64,000 bases of DNA from Pollenia angustigena (lineage: Eukaryota > Arthropoda > Insecta > Diptera > Polleniidae), in the NCBI GenBank assembly GCA_930367215.1, contig OV884059.1, positions 29,875,882-29,939,881 on the forward strand. The letters run 5' to 3'. The position numbers and the translations under genes were made by a program. Every line of letters begins with the position of its first letter. Within the stretch, counting starts at the first letter, position 1. The notes under the pieces were generated by a model. The model was not told the DNA's origin. It was given only the letters and a program-made list of their open reading frames with translations, and did no database searches. Of this stretch, positions 1 to 10,768 are shown piece after piece.

Positions 1-129
1 CCATTTATATTTAAATATTTTGACAACCAATTTAGTACCAGCACAATATTTGTTCATTCATATTAAAGTAAAGATATGCATGTCTATACTAGTGTGCATG
101 TGTATTTAAAGCAGGGACCGTAACAGTTA

Positions 130-1610
130 TTCCTTTTTATACCCTTCACCGAAGGTTACTTCCACAATATTGATAAACTCTATAAAGTATTAGCTGACCC
201 GACAGACGTTGTCCTGTTCAAATTAGGAAAAATGTTTGCGTTCGATTTTTAAAATCCGTTAAAAAGATACGAACATGTGAAAGAAAAATTTGTCAAATCG
301 ATGGAGCCGTTTTCTGTTTTTAGGTAAATCGAAAAAAGTGGGCGGAGCAAAATTTTCTTTCCGTTTAAACCTAAGTTGGACCATGGCGATGATTTAACGA
401 AAAAAATCGTCCAAATCGGTCAAGCCGTTCTCAAGTAATGCGCTTAATAGAAAAAGTGGGCGTAAAAATGGGCGTGGTAAATTTTTCTTTCAATGAAAAT
501 TTAAAATGGATTAATACGAACATTTGAAGGAAAAATTTGTCAAATCGATGGAGCCGCTTTTTAATTTTAGGTAAATCGAAAAAAGTGAGCGTAAAAGTGG
601 GCGGGGCAAAATTTTCTTTTCGTATAAATCAAAGTTGGACCATGGCGATCATTTTAAAGAAAAAATCGTACAAATTATATAGATGTCATTGGTGGTGCAA
701 TATGACAATTGGATTTTGCCACGCTCCTCCGCCCGCAGACCGAAAATCAAAAATCAGACTTCACAGTGTCACCCGCCTGAATATTCTGAAGATTCCCTGA
801 AAATTTCATCAAAATCGGCCCAGCCGTTTTGGAGTCCATACGTTACATACACACATCCTGTTTTATATATATAGATATATTCCGGTTCCTTATGAGAAGA
901 GAATTTCATATCCGGTTGTCCGTCTCTCTGTGTGTATGTTGAAATGGGTTTTCCGAAGACTCCAGAAATAATGGAGACTAGGTTGTTTTATATGTAGTTA
1001 TGTCACATATACTCCGTTAAAGTTTGCTATTGAGGTTCAGCAAGATCGGTCAATAAATGACTGAGATATTAGCAAAAAAATCACGACTGCGTCTAATTTT
1101 ACACAAAAATCCCTTGCTGTTGTTATTTTTATTTCTTTATATCTGGAGACCGGCAAGAGTCAAAGCTTCCAAATTAGATTAAAGCATATTGGTTATCATT
1201 ACACAACCTCTCTAAAAAGTGGGCGGGATTGGAGAAGTGGGCGTGGCACTCCCCATACAAAGACACCATACATTTCTGTATATCTGGAGAATATACATTT
1301 CTGTATATCTGGAGAACAGCAAAAGCCAAAGTTTCCAAATTAGGTACAAGCATCTTGGTTGTCAATGCACAACATCCGAAAAAATGTGGGCGTGATTGAT
1401 GAAGTGCATTTCAATAAACATATAAATCTGTCAAATCGATTAAAAAATAGCCGAGTTATGACCAAAATACTCCAAAAATGGTCTGGAAAACATTACAAAT
1501 TATATAATTGTATAAAAATTGTATACATTTTAGGGCTGCCATTTGACCGTTTTAAAAACCAGAAATCTTCAGTAAAACATATCTTCTGAAAAACTTGAAA
1601 AAATCGGTTC
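130..1610 (+). repeat. Family B dispersed repeat, split by a family C insertion
   Basis: The head (about 130-190) and body (about 879-1610) of one repeat are separated by an unrelated family C copy at 191-878. The body carries repeated modules reading 'tatctggagaac' and 'aagtgggcgtggcac', about 120 bp apart. Both modules recur at 29530-30460 (plus) and 6778-7165 (minus), and the 29590 copy runs through the join without family C. The short ORFs here are shadows of this repeat. The class of element is not clear to me. Confidence 0.7.
191..878 (+). repeat. Family C repeat (TAGCTGACCCG head, TATATATAGAT tail)
   Basis: Begins TAGCTGACCCG and ends at a TATATATAGATAT tail. It holds several diverged internal modules ('aaaatcgtccaaatcggtcaagccgttctcaa', here described by its core 'tcaagccgttctcaa', and 'gtgggcgtaaaagtgggcg'). 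A second full copy lies at 55250-56115. Head and tail resemble the widespread insect repeats often attributed to RTE-type retroelements; that assignment is from memory. It sits inside family B. Confidence 0.7.
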
Positions 1611-2320
1611 AGATAGAAAAAAAGTCATGACAAAAATATATATATATTTTTTTTTTAAATATGTATACCTATTTTCGGGAACTATAGGCCTTCCCGAGCC
1701 TAAGTAAATGGTAAATTTCTTCCTTAGCACGTCGGTATTTATATCTATAGAATTAGTGAAAAATTATCCGAGTTACGACCAATATACTAAAATCCTTAAA
1801 AAGTATTCTTTTTTTATAATTAAGTTTGTTAAAATATATGTATAAATATGTCGCACGGGTTCCTCTAAAAAGAGTCAACTCAAAATTTTTCAATTTTCAT
1901 TTTTTGCAAGAAATCGAAGTACAGTGGTCATATCTACCCAACTGTAAAATTCTTATATCATTATCTCTATTCTTACGCCAAAAAAAATGCAGTTGTATCC
2001 CTCTTCTTAATCTAAAAGTAGCTTCTCCAGAGTCAACTAAAGATAAATATTTTGAGTTGTCCCTAAATGTAAGCTGAATTCATATCAGTTTTGTTTCCAC
2101 TAAAGAGAAATATTTGTGCTAGTGCTTATGTCACAACAGTTTAGTTTGATATTGTTCTATTTTGTGCTGACTCTTTTAAGTTGTTATAGGTAAGTTTATT
2201 GTGCGGTTATATTTCGATTTGTTTCTATATTTTTAAAATGACACCACTATATACTTAAATGAAGGTGGCATGTCATGACGTCCAGTGTCATGTGAAAATG
2301 TCACAATGTCAGTGGGCATT
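1611..2320. other. AT-rich interval, no gene seen
   Basis: Low-complexity AT-rich sequence with short ORFs (for example 1826-2077) that show no recognisable protein features. I see no convincing gene or RNA. Confidence 0.5.
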
Positions 2321-2715
2321 ATGCAAAGTACAGATAATGGAGATAATTTGATTAAATTTGGGACAAAGGTTCTTGTTGGCACAAGGACCAAGCCTATTGA
2401 AAATGGGCCGAATCGTAGGACCACGAGGGAAGATACGGGGAAATTTCTTCCTCTCAGAAACTATCAAACCGATTTTAATGAAATTTAAAATATAGATAGA
2501 ACCATATCTATATGGACACAATAGGTATGCATTTTTTAAAAAATAGGACCACGAGGGGAGATAGGGTCAATTTCTGCTTCTCAAACCGATTTTAATGAAA
2601 TTTAAAACATAGATAGATCCATATCTAAATGGACACATAAGCCATACAGTTTTTCAAAAATAGGACAACAAGGGGAGGAAGGGGGCAATTTCTGCCTCTC
2701 ACAAACTTTCAAACC

Positions 2716-4912
2716 AATTTTTTTTTTTTTTAATTATTATTATTTAATATATTTAGGTCTATGGATAAATCCTTACAGCCTAATACAAATGAGTATTTAA
2801 CTTAATTATAATATTACGTTTAACAATATTTAAATCTAGAGAAAAATCAATAAATTCAAACATTTCATTAAAGCAACAACACAGTTTTCTAAATGGGTCT
2901 GCCAAAGCATAGTTAGTTCAGAAAGTTTTTATAAATAAGGGATTATAGTACCGTACCGTACGTCGTGGAATGTTAAATGATAAACTACTTAATAAAAAAT
3001 TCGAGCATACTTTTCCATTTATTAAGTTAATTACAAATTAAAGATAATCTTGTAGAATATGAGGGGAGATTATCATATCCTCGATATGTATCTCTCAGGC
3101 AAAAAAGCAATAATTGTTTTTGAATGGATTCAATATGAACACTATGAACCTTATAATGTGGATCCCATACAATCGAACCGTATTCCAAGATTGATCTAAC
3201 TAGAGATGTGTAAAGTTGTTTAGTGACGAAAGGATCATTGAATTCTTTCGCCAAACGTTTAATAAAAGCCAGAGTACAACGAGCCCTGTTGACAGTCATT
3301 GTTATGTGTTGAATAAAATCCAATTTTACATCCAGTAAGATGCCAAGATCCATAATTGTACCAACTATCTCGATTTTATAGTCACTGAGTTTATAGTTAT
3401 TTAAAATACTACGTTTTCTAGAAAAGCGCATATGTTTACATTTCATTAGGTATAATTCCATTAGGTTATGTTTACACCAATCATAAAAGGTATCCAAGTC
3501 TTCTTGAAGATTAATATGGTCTAAAGAGTTCGTGAAGTTTAAAAATATTTTAACGTCGTCTGCGAACATTAGTATATGTGAATGTTTAATAATATCAGGC
3601 ATGTCGTTGATAAAGAGCAGAAACAAAAGAGGGCCAATGTGACTACCTTGCGGAACACCGGATTTTACCAATATAGGCTTAAAAGTTGAAAACCCAAATT
3701 TTACGCATTGCATTCTGCCGAGAAGATATGACTTAAGCCAGCTTACATAAGTTTTGAAGAAACCCATAATATCAATTTTTTCAGAAGAAGGTTGTGATTT
3801 ACCTTATCAAATGCCTTACTGAAGTCGGTATATATAACGTCGGTATGCTAGTTGTTGACGAATCGCTCATTTACCAAAGTTGTCAGTTCTAAAATATTTG
3901 TCATAGTTGATGATTCTTTACGAAATCCGTGTTGAAAAGGTGTTAATAACGGTGAAACTTGATGAACCAATGAATCTAAAATGCATTTTTCAAAAAGTTT
4001 TGGAATTGCGCTAAGTTTGGCTATACCTCTGTAATTAATTATATTTGATTTATTTCCAGATTTGAATAAAGGAATTAAATATGACTCTTTCCATATTTTT
4101 GGAAAATATCCATTTTTCAAAGAAATATTAAAAATAATTGACAACGGCATTGCTAAAGCTTCCATACAGTTGATTAAAATACTGCTTGGTATACCATCAG
4201 GACCCATTGAGTTTGAATATTTAAAAGATTTTAAGCAATTGATAATATTAAGTGTGGTTATTGGTGAAAATGAAATAGTTTGACCAGTAACTATATTAAA
4301 TGGATAATTGACATTTTCAGCACAATGTGCATCAGAATATGTGGACGAAAAAAAGTCGGCGAATAAATCACTGATTTCCTTTTCATCTTGTGTTGCAGTA
4401 CCCATATATTTCATGACCTTCGGTGCGCCAGAGATCTTTCTTTTCGAATTTACAAATTTATAGAATGATCTTGGATCGTATTTTAAGTTGTTTTTTATTT
4501 TAATCCAATAATCGTTATATAATTTAGCATTTAGCAAATTATATTTTGCACGAAGGACGGAATACTTGCTGTAATCGCAGTGGGATCCAGATTTCTTATA
4601 TTTTCTGTAATTCTTGTTTTTTAAGTTTTTTAACGAAGAAAGTTGTTTATTACCCCATGATGGTCCTGATTTTGAGCACAGTGAAAATTTTGGTATACAT
4701 TCATTCATATATTGTTTTATTGTACTGTAGAAAATATTAATCATTTTATCGATTGTTTCTGGTGCGCCAATGCGAATGGATAACAATTGAATCCAATTTG
4801 TGTTAATTAAAAGGTTATGTAGGTCGTTGTAATTTGGCCTTTTAAAACAAAACACCTTTTCTTTTTTATGGAAATTTTGATCACGATGACAGCTAAAAAT
4901 GTTGCAGCTAAT
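2716..4912 (-). mobile_element. 5'-truncated non-LTR retrotransposon (LINE) inserted in family A
   Basis: The element reads on the minus strand. It ends in a poly-A tract, seen as a run of T at 2710-2725 on the plus strand, after a 3' UTR holding GTCTATGGATAAATCCTTACAG-like sequence (2758-2779). The 5' end at about 4912 falls near the end of an endonuclease-like region, so the element is truncated. A short AATTTT flanks both sides and may be the target duplication. The same 3' UTR motif occurs in the copy at 53075-54350. Confidence 0.85.
3027..4910 (-). pseudogene. LINE reverse transcriptase ORF2 (broken)
   Basis: This would encode the reverse transcriptase of a jockey-superfamily-like LINE. 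Reading leftward from 4910, the end of the endonuclease/linker region is followed by the finger motif around 'INYRGIAKLSAIPKLFEKCI', the palm entry 'YTDFSKAFDKVNH' (about 3830-3790), 'SGVPQGSHIGPLLFLLFIND', the catalytic 'FADDV', and the thumb with 'LEYGSIVWDP'. It is broken by an in-frame TAG at about 3850, where related copies have a sense codon, and by a frameshift at about 3778, so the chain splits into two ORFs (4855-3848 and 3767-3027). The endonuclease is missing. The clade is my inference; the RT identity is secure. Confidence 0.9.
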
Positions 4913-5040
4913 TTAAATTTTGATGAAGTTTATAAACATAGATAAATCCATATTTATATAGACATATAAGCATGATGTGTTTTTTTAATACTGTGGTGTA
5001 GGGTATCGGGCTTGACCGGCTATACTTACTTACTTGTTTT

Positions 5041-5960
5041 AATGTGCATAACAAAATCCCAATGATGATCACACATTTAATTGCATCAGTTTTTCATCAT
5101 TTACTTCGGCATACTTTTTTTGTTTTAAAGTTTCTAAATGACTGTTATTTTCGGTCTCTGATTTAAAGTATTCAAAATATGTATACATATTTATATTCTG
5201 ACTATAAGGAATTTTGATGGTTTATAAATTGGTTGATGTGCGTGGGTCCCTCCATATTTTTAGTTTGCGTTGCCATGCAAATAACTTTAACTGTTATTGT
5301 TTATTTATATTCTAAATATTTTGTAGCTCCGAAGTTGTATTATTAGTTTAACATTAAATATGTAGTTGTTTCAAAATCATCTTGGTTTTATTCAAGGACA
5401 AAAAATAATTTTATTTTTTTTCAGAAAGAAATGTTACGGGAAAATTCGCTTTATTAGCATTTGGGTATTTTTATCGCTTTATATATTTTATTTTGGAAAT
5501 CATAATCAATTAAGTAAAAAAAATTTTTTTTATTATAAATAACCATTACTTTGGCACTATGCGCTCACGATATAGCGTAAAAGCAACAAATAATAATAAA
5601 AAAAAACCATTACTTTAACCAAAAAGTTGTTTTGGTTAAAATATCCATTATAATTTTTTTTTTTTTTTTTGCTACAAATATCCATTTTAAACAAGAAAGT
5701 ATAGTCGGTTAAGCCCGGTTTTATGATAAAACCACACCACTCTATTCAGGGAAAAATTTCAAGAGTGTACCCTATTTGGGACCTATGGGCAATCATGGCC
5801 AGTTGTGAACATTGTGGCCAATGACATATTATTTTCAAGCTATTTTCAGGAATGGTGTTTCCATGGTTACTATGGTCAAATATGAACTTATTTCAGTAAA
5901 GATTTTTTAAAGAGGGTAGAACTGCAAAGAATTCTGATTATGAGAATGTTGTAATTCTCG
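5041..5960. other. AT-rich interval with a family A terminal fragment
   Basis: No gene seen. At about 5690-5780 there is a fragment starting 'caagaaagtatagtcgg', the end of family A, in plus orientation. The rest is unassigned. Confidence 0.5.
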
Positions 5961-5964
5961 AAAC

Positions 5965-6115
5965 GTAAATTCGAACCGAGTTCGAGCCCCAGCTCAGCCA
6001 AGAATAAAAATGATCAATAAATTTTAATTATTTCATGTTGTAAAATTCCTTTCTTCAGTAAAAATAATTTATTGAAAATTAAATTTGTTCAACTAAAAAT
6101 CACATTGTTCTAAAA
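5965..6115 (+). repeat. Fragment of the tRNA-Ser-like SINE
   Basis: Contains 'gagttcgagccccag', a B-box-like sequence, followed by 'catgttgtaaaattcctttc' and 'attgaaaattaaatttg'. This is the same order as in the cluster at 44930-46440. The 5' half is missing. Confidence 0.65.
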
Positions 6116-6204
6116 ATAGCTGTGTTGTTAGCGCTATATATTTTAACATTCTTTATATTTACATTTGTATTTCAAGTTCTACAAATAAAATGTCGACGAA
6201 AGTG

Positions 6205-6360
6205 GAGATTTTTGAGATGAAAAGATCAAGTTTTAATACACTCACACTTTTATACCAATACAATCGTCCTTTTAAAAATTGAAACGGAATTATCTTTAAA
6301 ATGTTCTTGCAAGTGTTTCAATTTGCGGTCAAGAAAACAGCTGATTACAACTTAACTGTG
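6205..6360 (+). repeat. Dispersed repeat shared with 31990-32125
   Basis: The block 'atcaagttttaatacactca' with following 'accaatac' and 'caagaaaacag' is found in reverse complement at about 31990-32125. No coding capacity. Probably a MITE relic; ends not defined. Confidence 0.6.
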
Positions 6361-6483
6361 CAAAATTTTCGTTTGCCTTTATAAATGGTTTTCTTGATGA
6401 CATCTTAAAAGTGGATTACTTAAAAATTGCGTGCAGCTTACGACACAGCTTTAAATTTTTGTAAATTTTAACAAACAGTGTGT

Positions 6484-6711
6484 CGTCACCTAACATGCAA
6501 ACGGACGTAACTACAAGAAATTGAGTAGTTAATTGATTTTCTTTCGTTTTATTAATTATTATGTTCACGCAAATGTTTTGACCCCTACGATCAAAATCGG
6601 CGACTTTTTTTAAATTTAAACGCCAAGAAAGAACACCCTTTTTATTATTGATTTCGTAAAGTTGTATTCTTATGTATAAAAAATAAAAATGTAGTTACGT
6701 CCGCTTGCAAT
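6484..6711. mobile_element. MITE family E, copy 1
   Basis: Terminal inverted repeats read CGTCACCTAACATGCAAACG on the left and end in 'tagttacgtccgcttgca' on the right. The interior ('gacccctacgatcaaaatcgg', core 'ctacgatcaaaa', then 'ttattattgattt') matches copy 2 at 18449-18673. The outer right end is replaced by a half copy of the 47705 MITE. Confidence 0.7.
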
Positions 6712-6772
6712 GCCACCATTGTCAGAAAAATTACAACATTGTAAGATTTGACCGCCGTATGCACGAAGGTTT
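6712..6772 (-). repeat. Half copy of the 47705-47889 MITE
   Basis: 'ccattgtcagaaaaattaca' followed by 'attgtaagatttgaccg' and 'gcacgaag' matches the right half of the MITE at 47705-47889. Confidence 0.6.
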
Positions 6773-6777
6773 AGTGT

Positions 6778-7165
6778 TTAAAAACTTTGGCTCTGGCCGT
6801 TTTTCAGATATATAAAAACTAAAATGTCTGTATGAGAAGTGAACCGACCACTACTCCAATCCCGCCTACATTTTGTGGGATGTTGTGTATTGATAACCGA
6901 GACGTTTTCAAATAATTTTGCAACTTTGGCTCTTGGCGTTCTCCAGATATCAAATAAAAAATAAAAAAAACGAAAAAAAAACAACAGCAAGGGGCTTATG
7001 GGTAAAATTAGTGGCAGTCGAGGTTTTTTGCTCATATGGCTGGATTGATCTGGTTGAATTTCAATAACAAACTTTAACGAAGTATATGTGCCATTAATAT
7101 GTATAAACCTACTCCCCATCATTTCTGCGATCTTCGGCAAAATCATTTCAACAATAAGGACCCAG
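6778..7165 (-). repeat. Family B fragment (minus)
   Basis: Reverse complement of the family B modules (TCTGGAGAAC, the 'gtgggcgggattggag' type, AGCCAAAGTT). The 135-codon ORF across it is a by-product of the repeat; the same modules in the other copies do not keep the frame. Confidence 0.75.
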
Positions 7166-7310
7166 AATACACAAAAAAAAACCAATGTTAAATAAACATA
7201 AAAATCATAGTAAATTTCTTGGTTTCAAGTTTATTTTAAATTAACAATGTTAAAATAAAATTGTTCAATATTGAAACCGTAAAAACCTGTTTTACTTGTT
7301 TTATATAGAA

Positions 7311-7962
7311 AAAACAAGTAAGAAAGTATAGTCGGTCAAGCCCGACGATATGATACCCTACACCACAGTTTTTAAAAACACATCATGCTTATGTGTCCAT
7401 GTAAGTATGGATTTATCTATGTTTATAAACTTCATGAAAATCGGTTTGAAAGTTTGTGAGAGGCAGAAGTTGCCCCCTGCCTCCCCTTGTGGTCCTATTT
7501 TTTAAAAACTGTATAGCTAATGTGTCCCTATAGATATGGATCTATCTATGTTTTAAATTTTATTTAAACCGGTTGGAGAGGCAGAAATTGCCCCTATCTC
7601 CCCTCGTGGTCCGATTTTTTTAAAAATTTATACATTTTGTGTCCATATAGTTATGGTTCTATCTATGTTTTAAATTTCATTAAAATCGGTTTGATAGTTT
7701 CTGAGAGGAAGAAATTTCCCCCTATCTTCCCTTGTGGTCCTACGATTCGGCCCATTTCCATTAGGCTTGGTCCTTGTGCCAATAAGAACCTAGGAACCAA
7801 ATTTTATCAAATTATCTCCAAAATTGCGACCTGTACTTTGCGCACAAGGTTACATGGACAGCCAGCCAGCCTGCCAGCCAGCCGGACGGAGATTTTAAGG
7901 CGTTACACACATCAGCACAAATGCATAATACCCTCTCCACTATTGTGGTGTGGGTATAACAA
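7311..7962 (+). repeat. Family A dispersed repeat, intact copy
   Basis: Starts 'caagtaagaaagtatagtcg', then 'taccctacaccac', three diverged modules of about 120 bp each holding 'ctatctatgttt' and 'ggcagaa(g)t', and ends near 'ctattgtggtgtgggtat'. Copies occur at 2321-5040 (minus, split) and 12855-13265 (degenerate). A paralogue of the host sequence without this insertion lies at 22975-23250. Confidence 0.75.
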
Positions 7963-8236
7963 CAACACTATAAAAAGAAAAACATACATTTTTTTTATTT
8001 TCATGCTTAAAATAATCTAAAAAGAGAAGAAAAACTTCCGCATTCTTGTTAAAATTATTTTGTTAAATGATACATCAAATTTTCAAAGTTGTATGATGAT
8101 GAAACCTACATAGGGCCATCCTGTTAACAAAGGGGAATACAAAAAACTAAAACATCTGTTACAGAAAAAAAGTTATCCTCTGTTTCTCGGGCTCCGCGTA
8201 AGTGTTTTGAATTACTCTTAAATAAATGCATATGTT
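7963..8236. other. Flanking sequence shared with 23090-23250
   Basis: 'aaaattattttgttaaatga' and 'cctgttaacaaaggggaata' match the region 23110-23250. No gene. The last nine bases (8228-8236, GCATATGTT) are the target duplication of the next element. Confidence 0.6.
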
Positions 8237-9395
8237 GGCGCTGCTAAATATGGCCCCAGGAAATATGGCCCCAAAAAATAAAAGAAAATTGACCCCAAAT
8301 TTTGGGCTATTTTTCATAATGCAATATGGCCCCATTTTTTTAATGAAAAATTACCCCAAAAAAATGAAAAATAACCTTAAAAATAAAATGAAATATGACC
8401 CTAAATTTGGGGTTATTCTTCATTATGAAAAATCACCTCAAAATTTATAATGAATTTTAACCCCAAAAAAGAACACAAAGAAAGTGACATTTAACATTTT
8501 CGGTGGAGTTCATATGCCCAAAACTAAAAATCCCAAATTTAGAATCCCGATTTCAATATCCGGATAATTATACAGTTTTGGTTTTAAAAATCGTACGATT
8601 GATAGCACGGTTGGGCTTTCGGCCATGCACAAGGATTTTTTTCTCTATGGTATAACGAACACTGGCTTTGCTTACTAAAGCTCTACGTTATAGCCGGCCT
8701 TTGGCCGGGCTCAAGGATTTTTTGTCTCTATGGTATAACGAACACTGGCTTCGCTAACTAAAGCTTCTCTGTATAGCCGGCCTTCGGCCGGGTGAAAGGA
8801 TTTTCTTCTCTTTGGTATAACGAACACTGGCTTCGCTCACTAAAGCTTCACTACATAGCCGGCCTTCGGCCGGGCGCAGGGATTTTCTTTTCTATGGTAT
8901 AACGAACTCTTCTCGTAATAGCCGGCCTTCGGCCGAGCTCAAGGATTTTTTCCTCTATGGTATAACAAACACCGGCTACGCTAACTAAAGCATCTCTTCA
9001 TAACCGGCAAGGATTTTCTCTACTTTGGTATAAGAATTCGGGTTTTTTATGTTATCCCTAGAAACTTTTACATAGAATTTTATATAAATTTTTGTAAAAA
9101 TGTTTGGGGTGATTTTTCATTTCTTTAAACTTGCATTTTTTATTAGTAGATGAAAAATAGCCCCAAAGTAAAAATTGTGATTTTATTTGGGGCCATTTTT
9201 CATTCTTTGATATTGGGGTCATTTTTCGTTCCACTTAAAATGCAAAAACACCCTAACGAAAAAATGAAAAATAACCCCAAAAAAAACATAAAATTGCGCC
9301 AAAATTGCGTGTTGTTGTGTCTCATGTAAAATTTTGGGGCCGTTTTTCATTTTCCTTTTGGGGTCATATTTCCTGGGGTCATTTTGCGCACCGCC
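8237..9395. mobile_element. Foldback-type TIR element with 9-bp target duplication
   Basis: The element runs from GGCGCTGCTAAATATGGCCC to a right end of GCGCACCGCC. It is flanked by identical GCATATGTT at 8228-8236 and 9396-9404. The long arms (8237-8500 and 9120-9395) are inverted and built from short runs such as 'aaaaatgaccccaaaa'. The centre holds an 82-bp tandem array. Long modular inverted repeats with a 9-bp duplication are the hallmark of Drosophila Foldback and Mutator-like elements; the assignment is inference. There is no transposase ORF. Confidence 0.85.
8615..9040 (+). repeat. 82-bp GC-rich tandem array (core repeat)
   Basis: At least six units are marked by 'ggtataacgaacac', starting near 8651, 8734, 8816, 8898, 8961 and 9029. 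The period is 82-83 bp, with two shortened units. Each full unit holds the hairpin CCGGCCTTCGGCCGG and 'actggcttcgct'. The same unit in reverse orientation fills the mRpL30 intron element (48766-49052), and a single unit lies at 15580-15668. Confidence 0.9.
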
Positions 9396-9429
9396 GCATA
9401 TGTTATCTCTAAAGATTCTTCTCTACGTT

Positions 9430-10470
9430 ATTTCACACTCAAACCAACTTGTAAGTTAAATTCTTCTTAATGTAAAATTAAACAAAAATGTAATTTAAAG
9501 TAACGAAAAGTTCATTTAATTTTTACTGTCAAAAATTCAACCGCAAATTCCGTAAACACAAATGAGCATTCAGTTACGATTTAACTGCCAAAAATAAATT
9601 TTTACTTATCTATTAAAAACGATTTGCTTGTTTTGGGTAAAACAATTCCCAGTTTATATTTGTTAAAATAATTAAGAAACTGGGAATTATTTCCTTCCGA
9701 ATGTTACTTTATATTATATTCAACATTTTTCATTTTTCGAATTTATCTAAATTTCAGTTATGTATTTTATAAAGCTCGGAGAATAAATTCGAAAAAATTA
9801 AAAATGTTGAATAAATAATTTAGTTAAATGCATCGAATTTTAAAAGTTAAATAATTTCGAAGCCATATCGGTCATGCTGCTGGTATCTTATAATTGAGAG
9901 TTCTTCTGTAGACAACAAAAACAAACGTGTGTAACGGGGTAAGTAAGTAATAATATTCTCTCTCTTATTAGAATAACAAGCGGACAGGTGTCTGTCTGGT
10001 GGAGTAAACGAAAATTACTGAATTTAATAAAATAACTGAATACTCCTTTATTTTTACAGGAATATTCAGTTAATTTTTATAAAATAACTGAAAATTCATT
10101 TGTTTTAAAAGAACATGGAGTTGAATTTTTGACAGTAAAAATTAAGGCCCTAAATTTGTAAAACGCAACGCAATGCCAAAAATAACATTGAAAGCAAAAA
10201 CAATGTCGAAAATTTGTAAAAATTTTGTTGTTGCTTTCTACAGAAATACATATTGCGTTTTAAAATTATCAACGCCACAAGATATGCAGCGTTTAAAAAT
10301 TAAAAATTCAATATACATTTTTATAGAAAACAACAACAAAATTATGAAATATTTTCGATTTTGTTTTTGCTTTCAATACAATTTTTGGCGTTGCGTTTGC
10401 GTTTTACAAATTTAGGGCCTAAATGAACTGTTCGTTAAAAATAAATAAAAAATAAGTAGACCGGGTTTTA
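9430..10470. repeat. Diverged inverted repeat region holding a Tourist-like MITE
   Basis: Sequence at about 9500-9560 ('gttcatttaatttttactgt', 'caaaaattcaac') is the inverse of 10110-10160 joined to 10420-10450. The right arm is split by the MITE at 10146-10419. The block 'aactgggaattatttccttc' (9660) also recurs at 36417 and 39231. No gene seen. Confidence 0.65.
10146..10419. mobile_element. Tourist-like (PIF/Harbinger) MITE
   Basis: Terminal inverted repeats run GGCCCTAAATTTGTAAAACG on the left and the inverse ending AAATTTAGGGCC on the right. They are flanked by TAA at 10143-10145 and 10420-10422. A 3-bp TAA/TTA duplication is characteristic of PIF/Harbinger. The uninterrupted target is visible in the opposite arm of the surrounding inverted repeat (about 9507-9535). 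The 80-codon ORF across it is not a gene. Confidence 0.85.
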
Positions 10471-10768
10471 CCTGAATTTTCATTTATTTTATATTACAAT
10501 TTCAGTTAATTTTACGTACAGAATATTGTGAGTGTACGACTAATCTAGTCAAATTTATATGGTCTGTATTGGTAGTTTAAACGACCAATTTTATGCGTTT
10601 AAAGATGGTTTATATGTTTACTGATTTATATATATGTTGGCTTAAACACATTTTAAACTAAAACTTGCTCTGATTTATTAGCCCTTAGGGGCCCTGGTCA
10701 GTAGTGTCTCATACAAATGTTCACTGTCATTTAACCAACTTAATCTTTGTGTCGCTAACAATAACAAT
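10471..10768. other. No feature seen
   Basis: AT-rich sequence between two mobile elements. I see nothing assignable. Confidence 0.4.

Larger units (their letters stand above)
2321..5040 (-). repeat. Family A repeat, minus copy, split by a LINE
   Basis: The segments 2321-2715 and 4913-5040 are together the reverse complement of the repeat at 7311-7962. Shared landmarks are the 'ggaccaagcct' block, three 'ctatctatgtttt' modules, and the terminal 'agtcggtcaagcccga' sequence with 'taccctacaccac'. The LINE at 2716-4912 interrupts it. The uninterrupted copy shows the pre-insertion order. Confidence 0.8.

Noticed and set aside
6778..7185. 135-codon minus ORF
   Set aside because: It is a shadow of family B modules; other copies lack the frame.
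8615..9040. Regular 82-bp repeats with palindromes, CRISPR-like at first sight
   Set aside because: The repeats are contiguous tandem units without unique spacers, in eukaryotic DNA inside a transposon.
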